The notes below the pieces were generated by a model, which made no database searches, had not been told where the DNA came from, and saw nothing but the letters and a program-made list of their open reading frames with translations. This document shows positions 63,723-64,000 of a stretch of 64,000 bases of DNA, one piece after another. Source of the stretch: Imperialibacter sp040222385 (GTDB lineage: Bacteria > Bacteroidota > Bacteroidia > Cytophagales > Cyclobacteriaceae); assembly GCF_040222385.1 (NCBI RefSeq), contig NZ_JAVKDF010000057.1, positions 100,615 through 164,614 of the forward strand, written 5' to 3'. The position numbers and the translations under genes were made by a program. The stretch's first letter is position 1; every line of letters begins with the position of its first letter.

Positions 63723-63796
63723 GGCGGGGTAGCTCAGATGGTTAGAGCGCAGGATTCATAACCCTGAGGTCGGCAGTTCGATCCTGCTCCCCGCTA
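63723..63796 (+). tRNA. tRNA-Met (anticodon CAU)
   Basis: A complete cloverleaf: acceptor GGCGGGG with CCCCGCT, D-arm GCTC/GAGC, anticodon CAT at 63757-63759, T-arm GGCAG TTCGATC CTGCT. The anticodon stem has an A-C mismatch next to the loop, which I regard as normal for Bacteroidota elongator tRNA-Met; a lysidine-type tRNA-Ile cannot be fully excluded. It lacks initiator features. Two degenerate copies precede it. Confidence 0.95.
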
Positions 63797-63802
63797 CAGT
63801 AA

Positions 63803-63836
63803 GAAAGCAGCTCAAAAGGCTGCTTTTACTTTTTCG
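63803..63836 (+). terminator. Terminator of the tRNA-Met transcript
   Basis: AAAGCAGC/GCTGCTTT hairpin (about 63804-63826) is followed by TTACTTTTT, directly after the tRNA. Confidence 0.8.
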
Positions 63837-63838
63837 TC

Positions 63839-64000
63839 TTGTTTACAGTCTACGCCCTACATAGCGCCAAGTTCAATAAGATTTATATCGGCTACTCGTC
63901 CGATATGGAGAATCGACTAGATGCCCACAACATCTATCAAACTAAGGGCTATACTTTCCGGTATCGTCCATGGGTTGTTGTTCATACAGAATGCTATCCA
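63839..64000 (+). CDS. GIY-YIG family nuclease, N-terminal part (cut by window end)
   Basis: An open frame of 54 codons runs off the window. It reads VYALHSAKFNKIYIGYSSDMENRLDAHN, then TKGYTFRYRPWVVVHTE, matching the small UvrC-like GIY-YIG endonucleases of Bacteroidota (the Tyr, YIG and Arg of the active site are present). No ATG exists between the upstream stop and the domain, so translation probably starts at the TTG at 63839. These small proteins are of unknown role and often occur beside tRNA genes. Confidence 0.75.
   Translation, partial: MFTVYALHSAKFNKIYIGYSSDMENRLDAHNIYQTKGYTFRYRPWVVVHTECYP

Overview
The window is chromosomal DNA from a Bacteroidota bacterium, most likely of the order Cytophagales (an inference from gene content, not a species call). 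Supporting signs are a hybrid two-component regulator with AraC output, an OMP beta-barrel/TonB-type receptor, 818-residue FtsX-type permeases, a 287-residue primary sigma factor, a bacillithiol enzyme (BshB1), an elongated LptF/G permease, and promoters of the TTTG-N19-21-TAnnTTTG type. No prophage, insertion sequence, CRISPR array or rRNA operon is visible.

Left part (1-18.7 kb): a lipoprotein sugar dehydrogenase fused to PKD, cytochrome c and CBM6-like parts; two dienelactone-hydrolase-like proteins flanking an outer-membrane receptor; NTF2-like, DinB, FtsX permease and class A acid phosphatase genes; a TetR-ABC-permease-permease efflux operon with visible TGAC-N6-GTCA operators; a SigZ-type sigma factor followed by an unlisted 20-residue peptide with six cysteines; a sugar isomerase and an aldo/keto reductase.

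Middle (18.8-50.2 kb): a carbohydrate and sugar-acid catabolic zone. It has a 1410-residue hybrid sensor, a PD40 protein, TIM-barrel epimerases, a YdjC deacetylase, and a tightly overlapping set of alpha-ketoglutarate semialdehyde dehydrogenase, DUF6786 lipoprotein and FAH-type dehydratase, which looks like the lower oxidative pentose (Weimberg-type) route. A second operon carries an epimerase, an enolase-superfamily dehydratase, a VOC protein and a 2-hydroxyacid dehydrogenase behind a giant haem protein. A GH28 polygalacturonase closes the zone. Between these lie a DUF2971 gene, ArfB, a DUF1080 lipoprotein and a stress-like block (HPF, sigma-54 regulator, TonB-like protein, SpoIIAA-like and coiled-coil proteins).

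Right part (50.4-64 kb): core genes: tRNA-Thr, a DUF349 protein, AlgH/YqgE, pdxH, the trxB-M23-bshB1 operon, rpoD, pnp, rpsO, an LptF/G permease, a START-like protein, tRNA-Met and the beginning of a GIY-YIG nuclease.

The most unusual feature is at the two tRNA loci. Each intact tRNA gene (Thr, Met) is preceded, within its own transcription unit, by two tandem degenerate copies of itself (93 bp and 112 bp periods). In both families the D-loop has been replaced by a 15-16 nt self-complementary insert and the 3' acceptor strand is lost, so the copies cannot be tRNAs. The same design at two unrelated tRNA genes suggests a repeatable process or a function.
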